Shown here one piece after another: positions 1 to 9,436 of a stretch of DNA of 64,000 nucleotides. Below the pieces are notes generated by a model. It saw only the letters and a list, made by a program, of their open reading frames with translations. It was not told where the DNA came from and searched no databases. The translations under genes were made by a program, and so were the position numbers. Position 1 is the first letter of the stretch. Each line of letters begins with the position of its first letter. The stretch is from Pseudoalteromonas sp. MMG007 (GTDB lineage Bacteria > Pseudomonadota > Gammaproteobacteria > Enterobacterales > Alteromonadaceae), in the NCBI RefSeq assembly GCF_018100985.1, contig NZ_JAGJEI010000016.1:42881-106880 (forward strand), written 5' to 3'.

Positions 1-1
1 C

Positions 2-259
2 GATATATTTTATAAACTAGAAACGTCCGCTGTAAGTGTTAATGAAATTATAATTGGCGCGACGGAGTTTGCTCTAACAATGTGTGCAGATAGAGCTTAC
101 CAAGAGGTTCTAGGTAATAGTGTCCAAAGTTGTCATGCTAACTTTCAAAAATCAAAAGATATATGCGCGGGTTATTTGATAAAAAGTTCACAACCACTCT
201 ATAGAGATAAAACAAAAGTAACTGCATTAACAGAGAAGTTTATTAATTGTGTAAGTTAG
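2..259 (+). CDS. C-terminal end of an unknown protein (cut by window edge)
   Basis: One frame is open from the first bases to a TAG stop at 257-259 and encodes the last 85 residues of a protein that begins outside the window. The fragment has four cysteines, spread out rather than paired in a CxxC motif, and no membrane segment. Spaced cysteines would suit a secreted protein with disulfides, but no signal peptide can be seen because the start is missing. I do not recognise the family. The next gene follows 89 bases later on the same strand. Confidence 0.5.
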   Translation, partial: DIFYKLETSAVSVNEIIIGATEFALTMCADRAYQEVLGNSVQSCHANFQKSKDICAGYLIKSSQPLYRDKTKVTALTEKFINCVS

Positions 260-348
260 TATCATACAAACCTTTACCATAAGTTTTTAAAACTTTTCAT
301 TTGTTTGACTATACTTTGTTCAATTTCTGCAAATATTAGTAATTGATT

Positions 349-1518
349 ATGTCTGTCTTATTTCTTTTAACGCTTCTTGGATTATCCGAGCCACTTAAGT
401 TTGGTTCTAACTTACCGACCACCACACCCGATAACGCAGTAAACCAAGTACAATGCATTTTATATGAGATGGGCACGTCTTTTCAGTTGCAAACACTGCC
501 ATGGCTTCGTGCCAGACGAGAGGTTAAGTTAGGCCGTTTAGACGGGTACTTTACTACTCATTTAACGCCAGAAATGAAAACCTATGGAAAAATAACTTCG
601 CCTATATTTTTAGAAAAGTGGTATTGGTTTACTCACCCAGATAGTATTAACAAACCGGAAGATAAAATCCACTATGGTGCGGTGAGAGGAAGTTATCAGG
701 CTAACTGGTTAAAATCTCAAAACATACAAGTGCAAGTTGAAGTTAACTCGCTAGAAGAAATTATTAAGATTTTACATCATCAAAGAGTAGATAGGATATT
801 ACTCGACCTAGATGATTTTGAACACGTTGCATCGGGCTTAGGAATAGATCAATCCCTTTATAATAAAGAGTTTTTTCGCTATGTACCGCTAGGTTTATTT
901 GCTTCTAATTCTTTAACAAAGCGTCACCCACAATTTATGAGTCAGTTTGACGACAACCTAGGCGCATGCTCTCAAGCACCTTTTGCATTATCGACGAGCG
1001 AAAAAAAACATATTTTAAGATTAATATACAAACAAGCCAAAGTACTGGCTGCTATGCCTAATTTGATAGAGGAAACCCTTATAAGTAATAGCTCGCGATT
1101 AGACGAAAATGAGCTTTTAGAATTAGATACACAATGGCAAACAGAGGTAAAAAAAGAGCACGCTAAGCTAGGTAAAGCAATGCTCAATAAAGCACTATCT
1201 AAAAAATTAATAGCATGGCAGTCTCAGTTTAATGGCAGTGTGACCGAAATCATACTTACCGACAACCAAGGTAAGAATGTAGCAATTAGTAAACTTACTA
1301 CTGATTACTGGCAAGGGGATGAAAATAAGTTTAGCAACGTATTTACACTAATCGACGATTACTATTTTGATAATGTGGAATACGATATATCTACTCATCA
1401 CTTTCAAGTTCAATTAAGCATTCCGGTATTTAATAAGCACTACAACCACATAGGCGTACTAATAATAGGCATTGATGTGGAAAAGGCATTGCATTTGAAT
1501 TCTAGCTATTTGCAATAA
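349..1518 (+). CDS. Periplasmic substrate-binding-like protein with C-terminal PDC/Cache-like domain
   Basis: The 389-residue product starts with a short hydrophobic stretch that could export it. Residues about 15-225 look like a family-3 solute-binding protein fold (SBP_bac_3), as found in amino-acid binding proteins and histidine-kinase sensor domains. Residues about 235-389 read as a PDC/Cache-like sensor: a helical start, then strands containing TDNQGKNVA and DYWQGDENKF. No transporter permease, kinase or cyclase domain follows, so it is probably a stand-alone periplasmic sensor or binding protein. An in-frame TTG lies two codons upstream, but the ATG at 349 is the more likely start. Ligand unknown. 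Confidence 0.6.
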   Translation: MSVLFLLTLLGLSEPLKFGSNLPTTTPDNAVNQVQCILYEMGTSFQLQTLPWLRARREVKLGRLDGYFTTHLTPEMKTYGKITSPIFLEKWYWFTHPDSINKPEDKIHYGAVRGSYQANWLKSQNIQVQVEVNSLEEIIKILHHQRVDRILLDLDDFEHVASGLGIDQSLYNKEFFRYVPLGLFASNSLTKRHPQFMSQFDDNLGACSQAPFALSTSEKKHILRLIYKQAKVLAAMPNLIEETLISNSSRLDENELLELDTQWQTEVKKEHAKLGKAMLNKALSKKLIAWQSQFNGSVTEIILTDNQGKNVAISKLTTDYWQGDENKFSNVFTLIDDYYFDNVEYDISTHHFQVQLSIPVFNKHYNHIGVLIIGIDVEKALHLNSSYLQ

Positions 1519-1543
1519 CCACTCAAAATTGACGATTAAGTAC

Positions 1544-2476
1544 TTACTTTTCAGCACTTTTAACAGTAGAGACTTTACGTATTACATTTTTAGTGACTTC
1601 ATCTAACTTTATAAAATAGGCATTCCCGCCAATGCCTTTAAACTCTTCATCGGTGAATACAATTGTATTGTCATCATAAAAAGTAATAGCCTCTTTTTGA
1701 GTAACTATGCCTAAATCGATACGCGATACATCACCAGAGAAAAACTTATCACCTTTATAGTTTTCGAATAACCAAATACTTGTTGAATCTAAAAGTACTA
1801 ATTTTTTACGATCAGGGCTTAAGGCTGCAGATGTTATCCAGCACAGTTTTTCCATGGTGGTACACGTTTTAAATGAATCGATTAGTTGAGCACTAAAATT
1901 CGCGGCATGATCACCTACTTTATAAACTTTTGTGATGCCATCAAATGGCTCTGTACGGTTTTTAGTAAATAAGTATAAATGGCGTCCAAGTGCAACAAAT
2001 GCTTCTAGGTCGTAGTTACGTTGGTCCGGTGTTACTGGGCTACCATCAAGCTCAGGATAAGTAAATTTTATTATTTCGGCTTCGGTTGTATTGCTTTTAA
2101 TATCGATTGGATTTTCTATTTTATAAATGGTTAGCCATTTACGATCATTTTTATTATTGCCAAAGTCACCTAAAAAAAAGTGACCAAACTTATTTTGGGT
2201 CATATCTTCCCAATCAATATTTTTAGCATTAGTTACTAAAATTTCTTTTGCTATGGAACCGTCTTTATTTAATCTATATAGCTTGGGCTTATCGCCACCG
2301 TCATTTATGGCCCACAAGCGTTGTTTTTTATCAAACTCTATGCCTGAAATTTCTTTCAATTTAGGGTCAACAGAAATTTCTTTTTTACTATACAAGGTGT
2401 AAATGGATGTACCAATAAATGCAACTGCAGCCAAAACAATGATTGCTATAGTTATTAAAATGCTTTTTTTTAACAT
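1544..2476 (-). CDS. Membrane-anchored propeller-like protein of unknown function
   Basis: The 310-residue product has one N-terminal membrane segment (about residues 5-28), which would place the rest in the periplasm. The body carries recurring strand motifs, including ISGIEFDKKQRLWAINDGG, NIDWEDM and LGDFGNN. These resemble uncharacterised beta-propeller proteins of marine bacteria that look like SMP-30 or esterase-type propellers. I see no catalytic signature I can name. It converges on the sensor-like gene at 349-1518 with a 25-base gap and has no operon partner. Function not assigned. Confidence 0.55.
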   Translation of the reverse strand: MLKKSILITIAIIVLAAVAFIGTSIYTLYSKKEISVDPKLKEISGIEFDKKQRLWAINDGGDKPKLYRLNKDGSIAKEILVTNAKNIDWEDMTQNKFGHFFLGDFGNNKNDRKWLTIYKIENPIDIKSNTTEAEIIKFTYPELDGSPVTPDQRNYDLEAFVALGRHLYLFTKNRTEPFDGITKVYKVGDHAANFSAQLIDSFKTCTTMEKLCWITSAALSPDRKKLVLLDSTSIWLFENYKGDKFFSGDVSRIDLGIVTQKEAITFYDDNTIVFTDEEFKGIGGNAYFIKLDEVTKNVIRKVSTVKSAEK

Positions 2477-2847
2477 GAAATTAATTATATTTCAGAGTAT
2501 TAGAATGCTGGGTATTATCCATGATGCAAATATATAAAAAAAGAATTTAATACTTTTTTATTTAATTTAGATTTAATTGGTTTAAATATTAAGTCTGTTC
2601 CACATTTTGTTTAGTTGGTTTAATTATTGCTCTATATATTAGTATCACTCTAAACGTAATGTATTTTAGTTGTATGCACGTTACTGGTGCGGTAAAAATT
2701 ATTTTTGCACTGTAATAAAGCGTAAATAAAGTTTTGTTTAACTAACATAACGTTTAATGATTTAGATGGATCCCACATCGCCCTTTGATGTTAAATCGGC
2801 CCTGTGGCAAAGATTAAATACCCTTAATTGTTTAGTTGGAGCCTGTT
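2477..2847. other. Intergenic stretch upstream of the glycogen locus
   Basis: About 370 AT-rich bases lie between a leftward gene and the rightward glycogen genes, so promoters for both should be here. I see no convincing sigma70 promoter, riboswitch or operator. There is a weak CCACA/TGTGG pairing around 2771-2812. A GGAG ribosome-binding site at 2838-2841 serves the first glycogen gene. Confidence 0.4.
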
Positions 2848-3150
2848 ATGTTGAATAAGCGTTTTTTTAAAACAAAAGATGAAGCTGAAGTAACCTTCGA
2901 ATTTTCTCACCCTGAAGCAGAACAAGTTAGCTTATTAGGTGAATTTACTGATTGGCAACCTGTTCCGATGAAGCTTAATAAAAAACAAGGCGTTTTTAAG
3001 TTTAAACAACGCTTGCCTATTGATCAGCAATTTCATTTTCGTTATTTAATTAACGGAGACATATGGGATAACGACCATGAAGCCGATGGCTACATGGCAA
3101 ATAATTTTGGTACAGAAAACAGCATAGTTAATACTCAACGCATTAATTAA
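2848..3150 (+). CDS. Stand-alone CBM48 (AMPK-beta/isoamylase-N-like) glycogen-binding protein
   Basis: The 100-residue product is almost entirely one E-set/CBM48 domain. It shows strand motifs such as VSLLGEFTDWQPVPM and FHFRYLINGDIWDND, like those at the N-terminus of branching enzymes and in AMPK beta subunits. There is no catalytic domain or signal peptide. The ATG at 2848 is chosen because GGAG at 2838-2841 sits six bases upstream; a TTG four codons earlier lacks such spacing. It is first in the glycogen locus, nine bases before malQ. A role in binding glycogen or scaffolding or modulating the enzymes is inference from domain and position. Confidence 0.75.
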   Translation: MLNKRFFKTKDEAEVTFEFSHPEAEQVSLLGEFTDWQPVPMKLNKKQGVFKFKQRLPIDQQFHFRYLINGDIWDNDHEADGYMANNFGTENSIVNTQRIN

Positions 3151-3159
3151 GGCGGGTAA

Positions 3160-5154
3160 ATGGACGCACTTTCGCAGTTATTTTACCTGCATGGCATAGG
3201 CTATGAGTTTACCAAATACACAGGTGAGCAGGTGTTTTTTAACGAAGACACGCGTAAACGTGCTTTGCAATGTTGTGGTGTGGATACCAATAATGATGCA
3301 CAAATAGCGCAATTAAACTTCAAATTAGATGCCTCTACTTGGCGCAGTTTAGTACCAAGTGTAAGTTTAGTTGAACAACAAACCCCGTTTTTAAAAATCA
3401 AAATAGATGAGCGACAACTGCACTGCCCAGCAAATATTACAGTCCCTTCGCTTGATATACATATAACGCTCGCCAACCTTTATAATTTAGCTATTACTGG
3501 AGAGTACTACTTACATGAAGTGCGTTATATCGAACTTGAATTACCAATAAAAGCGTTACCTATTGGTTACCACCAAGCGACGGTTAAAGTTGGAGAGCAA
3601 CTTGCGAATACGCAAATTTGGAGTGTACCAGAACAAGTTTTTCAAATTGATAATTTAAAGCGCACTGGGCTATCTATTCAGTTATATACGTTAAAAAATA
3701 AAGCTTGCTTAGGTATTGGTGACTTTAACGATTTACTGGAACTTACAACCCTTTGCGCTAAACAAAATATGGATTATATATTACTTAATCCACTGCATTT
3801 GCTGTTTGCTGATATACCAGAGCGGGCAAGTCCATATAGCCCTAATAGCCGCGCTTTATTAAACCCTCTGTATATTTCGGTCGCACTAAGTACAGATGCA
3901 AAAAATAATGAGCAATTAAATTCTCTTATGGAAAGTGATGATGTCATTGCTTTGTTAAACGCAACCGATCAGTTTATTAATTACCATAATGTTAGCCAGG
4001 TAAAATATGCCTTGTTTAAAGCGCTTTATGATCATTTTGAATTAACAGGTAGTACTGAAAGGCGTGAAGCGTTTGATAAATTTTGTAACGAAAATATAAG
4101 CACGCTTTCTACGCTTAATCCAGCACAGCCCAAGTTTGACTATTATCTGCAGTGGCAAGCGAGTCTTCAACTTGCGCTTTGCCAACAAAGCTGCATAGAT
4201 CAAGGAATGGAAATTGGCTTAATCAACGACCTCGCCGTTGGCTGCGCAGGTGATGGCGCTGAATTTTATAATCAACAGGCATTGTTTTCTAAAGGGGCAA
4301 ATGTAGGTGCACCGCCAGACCCATGGGCTGAAGCCGGACAAAACTGGGGATTACCTGCACTTAATCCTCAAAGCCTGCAACATAACAATTATCAATATTA
4401 CCGCTCTTTAATACGCGCCAATATGCAAAGTGTAGGCGGTTTACGAATAGACCATGTTATGGCAATTCGGCGTTTATGGTGGTGCTTTGACACTAACGGA
4501 CACCAAGACGGTTGCTATGTATATTATCCATTTGAACATTTACTCGCAATTTTAAAAATCGAATCACACATTAATCAAAGCATCGTTATTGGCGAAGATT
4601 TGGGGATAGTTCCACCTGAAGTAAAACATGCGTTGTCTAGCAGTGGTATTTTTTCAAATAGTTTATTTTATTTTGAAAAACAACACGATGGAGAGTTTCT
4701 ATCAGTAGATGACTTAGCACCTCACTGCTTGTTAATGATAGCAAATCACGATGTACCGCCATTCTTAGGCTGGTGGCAGCATGATGATTTAAATATTAAA
4801 CAACACTATGAGTTGATCAGTAAAAACGAGTATGAACAACAAAAACAGCAAAGAATACAAGAGCAGCACAAGCTCTTATGTTTTATAAACAACCTTAGCC
4901 ATAAACCTGAACTAGTATTAGAGAGCAACGCAATGGATGTGTATAGCGAGTTGGCGCTTTGCTTGGCAGGTTCGCAATCAAGATTGTTTGCATTACAAAT
5001 AGATGATTTAGATGAGCAAAAGTACCCTGTAAATATTCCCGGTACAGATAAAGAGTACCCTAATTGGCGCCGTGTATTAACACATACAAGTAAAGATATA
5101 TTTAAAAAAAATGCTCCGCTATTAGCTGCTATAGATTCAATAAGGAAAGGTTAA
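3160..5154 (+). CDS. malQ: 4-alpha-glucanotransferase (amylomaltase), GH77
   Basis: MalQ moves alpha-1,4-glucan segments between maltodextrins and releases glucose in the cytoplasm. The 664-residue product is near the usual enterobacterial length (about 690) and has the N-terminal extension typical of that branch. Family motifs include SPYSPNSRALLNPLYI, the nucleophile region GGLRIDHVMAIRRLWW (Asp about 431) and the acid/base region VIGEDLGIVP. The start has a ribosome site (AAGGCGGG) in the gap after the CBM48 gene. Its stop abuts the glgB start (TAAATG), so translation is probably coupled. Being in a glycogen operon, it probably recycles short dextrins left by phosphorylase and debranching enzyme. 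Confidence 0.93.
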   Translation: MDALSQLFYLHGIGYEFTKYTGEQVFFNEDTRKRALQCCGVDTNNDAQIAQLNFKLDASTWRSLVPSVSLVEQQTPFLKIKIDERQLHCPANITVPSLDIHITLANLYNLAITGEYYLHEVRYIELELPIKALPIGYHQATVKVGEQLANTQIWSVPEQVFQIDNLKRTGLSIQLYTLKNKACLGIGDFNDLLELTTLCAKQNMDYILLNPLHLLFADIPERASPYSPNSRALLNPLYISVALSTDAKNNEQLNSLMESDDVIALLNATDQFINYHNVSQVKYALFKALYDHFELTGSTERREAFDKFCNENISTLSTLNPAQPKFDYYLQWQASLQLALCQQSCIDQGMEIGLINDLAVGCAGDGAEFYNQQALFSKGANVGAPPDPWAEAGQNWGLPALNPQSLQHNNYQYYRSLIRANMQSVGGLRIDHVMAIRRLWWCFDTNGHQDGCYVYYPFEHLLAILKIESHINQSIVIGEDLGIVPPEVKHALSSSGIFSNSLFYFEKQHDGEFLSVDDLAPHCLLMIANHDVPPFLGWWQHDDLNIKQHYELISKNEYEQQKQQRIQEQHKLLCFINNLSHKPELVLESNAMDVYSELALCLAGSQSRLFALQIDDLDEQKYPVNIPGTDKEYPNWRRVLTHTSKDIFKKNAPLLAAIDSIRKG

Positions 5155-7380
5155 ATGAGCAGTACAATTAATACAGAACTGTTACTACCTAATACAGAAT
5201 ACGATGAGCAGGTTAGCGCATTAAATGTAGGACGATTTAAAGACCCCTTTAGTTTTTTAGGAGCACATAAAACAAGTTCAGATATAGAAATTCGTCTTTA
5301 TTTACCCTCAGCAATTACAGCAAGCGTTACCTTAAATAATAATAGTGTTGAAGCTAAAAGGTATAAACAAACTGATTTATTTATAGCCAAAGTGAACGAA
5401 CTACCCACAAAGCCCTATCAATGCAGTGTTCAGTACGCAAATGACCAAACTACCTTTTATGACGAATATAGTTTTGAAAGCGCACTTGATAAAGACGCCA
5501 TGTACTTATTTAATGAAGGCAGTTTAGAGCATGCTTACTCTCATTTTGGCGCACATTTTTGCGAACAACAAGACGTAGAAGGAGTACGGTTTTGTGTCTG
5601 GGCACCTAACGCAGCGAGTGTATCTGTCATTGGTGAGTTTAATTTTTGGCAAATAAATCGTCATTTTATGCGTTTTCACCCAGCAAGTGGTGTGTGGGAG
5701 TTGTTTGTTCCCAATCTTAAAGCGGATATGTGTTACAAGTTTGCTATTACCGCCCAAAGTGGTGAAGTACTAGAAAAAGCAGATCCATTTGCTTTTAAAA
5801 TGCAACAGGCACCGGGTACAGCAAGTGTTCTGCAATATAAACCTGAGCCAATTACACTAAGTGAAAATGCATTAACCAATAGACAAAAGCGTAATCATAT
5901 AGATGCACCAATAAGCATATACGAAGTACATTTAGGCTCATGGCAACGAGAAGAGAATAACCGCTATTTAAGTTACACAGAGCTTGCCGACAAACTAGTT
6001 AGCTATGCGCTAGAGATGGAATTTACCCACTTACAACTTATGCCAATAAGTGAATACCCGTTTGATGGCTCGTGGGGTTATCAACCCGTGGGTTTATTTG
6101 CACCTACTAGCCGTTTTGGCGACTACAACAGCTTTAAATATTTTGTAGAGCAATGTCATAAATCCAACATAGGTATATTACTTGATTGGGTGCCTGGGCA
6201 CTTTCCAAGTGATCCGCATGGCTTACATCGATTTGATGGTACTCATTTATACGAACACGCTGATATGCGCCAAGGCTTTCATCCTGATTGGAATACCTAC
6301 ATATATAACTACGACCGCCCAGAGGTTAAAAGCTTTTTAATTTCTAATGCTATGTATTGGCTACATCAATTTGGTTTAGATGGCCTGCGTGTAGACGCTG
6401 TGGCTTCCATGCTTTATTTAGATTACAGCCGAAAAGAAGGTGAGTGGGTTGCTAATTGTTATGGCGGGCGTGAAAACTTAGGCGCAATAGAGTGTTTAAA
6501 GCAAGTTAACATGCGCAGCTACAAAAATAACCCTGGGATCATGATGGTGGCTGAAGAGTCAACAGCTTGGCCTGGTGTTACTCAAAGTGTTGAACATAAT
6601 GGGTTGGGGTTTGGCTATAAATGGAATATGGGTTGGATGAATGACAGCCTTCATTATATGCAGCATGACCCTTTGTATCGGCAGCATCATCATCATGAAA
6701 TGACCTTTTCTATGGTTTACGCTTTTAGCGAAAACTACATATTACCGCTTAGTCACGATGAAGTGGTTCATGGTAAAGGCTCATTAATCGAAAAAATGCC
6801 TGGAGATGACTGGCAAAAATTTGCAAATTTACGCGCATATTATGCATTTATGTGGGCTCATCCGGGTAAAAAGCTATTGTTTATGGGCAGTGAAATAGCT
6901 CAGCGTAAAGAGTGGGGGCATGATCATTCTATTGATTGGCATTTGTTAGAACACCAAAGTCATAGTGGCGTAAAACAAACTATAAGAACTCTAAACACAG
7001 TTTATAAAAAACAGCCAGCATTGTATGAACTTGACTCTAGTGCTGCTGGCTTTACCTGGATTGATAACAACAATAATCAACAAAGTATCTTGAGCTTTGT
7101 GCGCTTTGCAAAAAATGCTAAAAACTTTGTTGTTGTCATTGCTAACTTTACGCCAGCCTCATATGAAAACTATTTAATTGGTGTACCCAGCGAAGGCCAA
7201 TATAAAGTTATTTTAAATACAGATGAAACACAGTTTTTTGGCTCTGGCATTGAAGTAACTCAAAACGCATCGCAAATTGTAAATACAATTAATAAAGAAA
7301 ATCATAGCTTTAAGCACAGTATTTCAATTGCAATTGGTGGTTTAACTACTATTTACTTACAAAAGGTTGATGATGAGTAA
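5155..7380 (+). CDS. glgB: 1,4-alpha-glucan branching enzyme, GH13
   Basis: GlgB makes the alpha-1,6 branches of glycogen. The 741-residue product has the full layout: an N-terminal module (about 20-110), a CBM48 domain (about 125-225, with FCVWAPNAASVSVIGEFN), a GH13 barrel and a C-terminal all-beta domain. Catalytic residues are visible: nucleophile Asp about 414 in GLRVDAVASM, acid Glu about 467 in MVAEEST, and the transition-state Asp in LPLSHDEVVHGKGS. The 53-residue gap between the first two matches the E. coli enzyme. The start follows the malQ stop directly and the end overlaps glgX by 8 bases. Confidence 0.96.
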   Translation: MSSTINTELLLPNTEYDEQVSALNVGRFKDPFSFLGAHKTSSDIEIRLYLPSAITASVTLNNNSVEAKRYKQTDLFIAKVNELPTKPYQCSVQYANDQTTFYDEYSFESALDKDAMYLFNEGSLEHAYSHFGAHFCEQQDVEGVRFCVWAPNAASVSVIGEFNFWQINRHFMRFHPASGVWELFVPNLKADMCYKFAITAQSGEVLEKADPFAFKMQQAPGTASVLQYKPEPITLSENALTNRQKRNHIDAPISIYEVHLGSWQREENNRYLSYTELADKLVSYALEMEFTHLQLMPISEYPFDGSWGYQPVGLFAPTSRFGDYNSFKYFVEQCHKSNIGILLDWVPGHFPSDPHGLHRFDGTHLYEHADMRQGFHPDWNTYIYNYDRPEVKSFLISNAMYWLHQFGLDGLRVDAVASMLYLDYSRKEGEWVANCYGGRENLGAIECLKQVNMRSYKNNPGIMMVAEESTAWPGVTQSVEHNGLGFGYKWNMGWMNDSLHYMQHDPLYRQHHHHEMTFSMVYAFSENYILPLSHDEVVHGKGSLIEKMPGDDWQKFANLRAYYAFMWAHPGKKLLFMGSEIAQRKEWGHDHSIDWHLLEHQSHSGVKQTIRTLNTVYKKQPALYELDSSAAGFTWIDNNNNQQSILSFVRFAKNAKNFVVVIANFTPASYENYLIGVPSEGQYKVILNTDETQFFGSGIEVTQNASQIVNTINKENHSFKHSISIAIGGLTTIYLQKVDDE

Positions 7381-9436
7381 TCGATTTGAAGCAACTCATG
7401 GCAGTGTAGAGCCGCTTGGGTCGAGTGTTAGCGATAACGGCGTTAACTTTTCATTGTATGCACCTAATGCAAGTCAAGCTTATGTCTGTTTTTTTGATAA
7501 AAGTGGCCATTCAGAAATTCTAAAAATGGCAATGAACATCAACGAAGGCGGTGTGTGGAGTATTCATATATCACCACTAAGCGCGGGGGCACTTTATGGT
7601 TTTAGGGTTGAGGGAGAATATAACCCATCACATGGTTTGCTGTTTAATGAAAACAAGTTACTAATTGACCCCTACGCTAAAGACATTTTTGGCGAGTTCA
7701 CATGGAGTGAACGTCACTACGGGCAGATGCCAATAGGCACAAAAAGCTGTGTAAACAATGCAATTGATATCCCTAAGTCAAAAGTTGCATCTCAAACTTA
7801 TTATGAGCATAAAAAACCACAGCACCGCTGGTCTAACACTGTTATTTATGAATGCCATGTAAAAGGGACTACGTGTCGTCACCCTAAAATCCCTAAATCT
7901 TTACAAGGTAAGTTTTTAGGGTTGAGCCATCCAAATTTTATTGAGCATTTACATAATTTAGGGGTTACAGCAGTAGAGTTATTACCTGTTCATGCATTTA
8001 TTAGTGAGCAGTTTTTAACGGCAAAAGGGCTGCAAAACTATTGGGGTTACAACACCTTAAACTTTTTTACTCCCCACAAAGACTACTTAGTAAATGACGA
8101 CATAAACGAATTTAAGCAAATGGTTAGGCAGTTTCACGATGCCGATATAGAAGTAATCCTCGACGTTGTTTACAACCACACAGCTGAGGCAGGCAACGAT
8201 GGCCCAATATTGTCACTGCGAGGACTCGATAACTTAGCTTATTATCGTACTGCGAACGATCAGCCCAATGTATATATAAACGATACCGGCTGCGGCAATA
8301 CTATTAATATCGATCACCCAAAAACACTGCAACTAGTACTCGATAGCTTGAGGTATTGGGTGGAAATAATGGGAGTAGATGGGTTTAGATTTGATTTAGC
8401 GACTATTTTGGCGCGCTCTAAATCAGGTTTTAGCTCTAGGCATACATTTTTACAAGCTATTGCACAAGACCCCATACTAAACAAAGTAAAGCTTATTAGT
8501 GAACCGTGGGATATAGGTCCTGGCGGCTATCAATTAGGCGCCTTTCCGCCACCGTGGCGAGAATGGAACGATCAATATCGTGACGTTATTAGACGCTTTT
8601 GGCAAAGTGAAACCGGCATTATTGCAAACGTTGCTAAACGATTACATGGCTCGTTTGATATTTTTGAACACAGCCAACGCGGCCCACTCAATAGTATAAA
8701 CTTTATAACCAGCCATGATGGTTTTACCCTAGCTGATTTAGTGAGTTATGAGCACAAACACAACGAAGCGAATGGTGAGCAAAACAGAGATGGTCACAGC
8801 GCAAATCACTCATTTAACTGTGGCGTAGAAGGGTTTACCAGTGACGTAAAAATAACAACGCTAAGATTACAGCAACAAAAGAATTTTTTGCTTACCTTAA
8901 TACTTTCAAAAGGAGTGCCAATGATCGCTGCAGGCAGTGAAATGGCACATTCTCAAGGGGGTAATAATAACGCTTATTGTCAAAACAATCGTACGAGTTG
9001 GCTTGCATGGAAAGACTCGCAGCTAAATCATTCTTTAACGCGCTTTATAGACGACGCCCTTAAAATTAGACGTGCACATAGTGCGTTTAAACACAGTGTA
9101 TTTTTAGACGATATAGATGAGCGTTTTACGGTTAAATGGTTTACCGAAGAAGGTAAAACTATGACTGATGCACATTGGCATGAGCAGTCCAGGCAGTTTT
9201 TAATGTACAGCTTACTTGATAAGCAAAACAAACATGCTTTGCTCATTATATTTAATGCCAGTGAAAAAACAGTTTTATGCCAATTGCCATCTTCTCCAAT
9301 TAAGGCGAAATGGCAAATGGTTCTATCGAGTGTCAATAATGCATCTGCGGGAAGTAATGAAGATGCAACTGTTGAAATTTCAGCACAAAGTAGTTGGGTT
9401 TTTAGTGCCAATTTAGAGGACGAAGGTCATGGCTAA
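7373..9436 (+). CDS. glgX: Glycogen debranching enzyme (isoamylase type), GH13
   Basis: GlgX hydrolyses alpha-1,6 branches on phosphorylase limit dextrin. The product (687 residues from ATG 7373) has an N-terminal CBM48 domain (about 10-100), a GH13 barrel with EVILDVVYNHTAE, nucleophile Asp about 341 in GVDGFRFDLAT, acid Glu in LISEPWDIGPGGYQ and NFITSHDGFTL, then a C-terminal beta domain. ATG 7373 is preferred over ATG 7370 because AAAAGG at 7361-7366 is then six bases away. It overlaps glgB and glgP by 8 bases each, which suggests translational coupling. E. coli GlgX is 657 residues. Confidence 0.94.
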   Translation: MSNRFEATHGSVEPLGSSVSDNGVNFSLYAPNASQAYVCFFDKSGHSEILKMAMNINEGGVWSIHISPLSAGALYGFRVEGEYNPSHGLLFNENKLLIDPYAKDIFGEFTWSERHYGQMPIGTKSCVNNAIDIPKSKVASQTYYEHKKPQHRWSNTVIYECHVKGTTCRHPKIPKSLQGKFLGLSHPNFIEHLHNLGVTAVELLPVHAFISEQFLTAKGLQNYWGYNTLNFFTPHKDYLVNDDINEFKQMVRQFHDADIEVILDVVYNHTAEAGNDGPILSLRGLDNLAYYRTANDQPNVYINDTGCGNTINIDHPKTLQLVLDSLRYWVEIMGVDGFRFDLATILARSKSGFSSRHTFLQAIAQDPILNKVKLISEPWDIGPGGYQLGAFPPPWREWNDQYRDVIRRFWQSETGIIANVAKRLHGSFDIFEHSQRGPLNSINFITSHDGFTLADLVSYEHKHNEANGEQNRDGHSANHSFNCGVEGFTSDVKITTLRLQQQKNFLLTLILSKGVPMIAAGSEMAHSQGGNNNAYCQNNRTSWLAWKDSQLNHSLTRFIDDALKIRRAHSAFKHSVFLDDIDERFTVKWFTEEGKTMTDAHWHEQSRQFLMYSLLDKQNKHALLIIFNASEKTVLCQLPSSPIKAKWQMVLSSVNNASAGSNEDATVEISAQSSWVFSANLEDEGHG

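Noticed and set aside
9028..9411. Long open frame on the minus strand inside glgX
   Set aside because: It is a shadow of the glgX/glgP coding frame, has no ribosome site, and its composition (many Ser, Leu and Cys) is typical of antisense reading.
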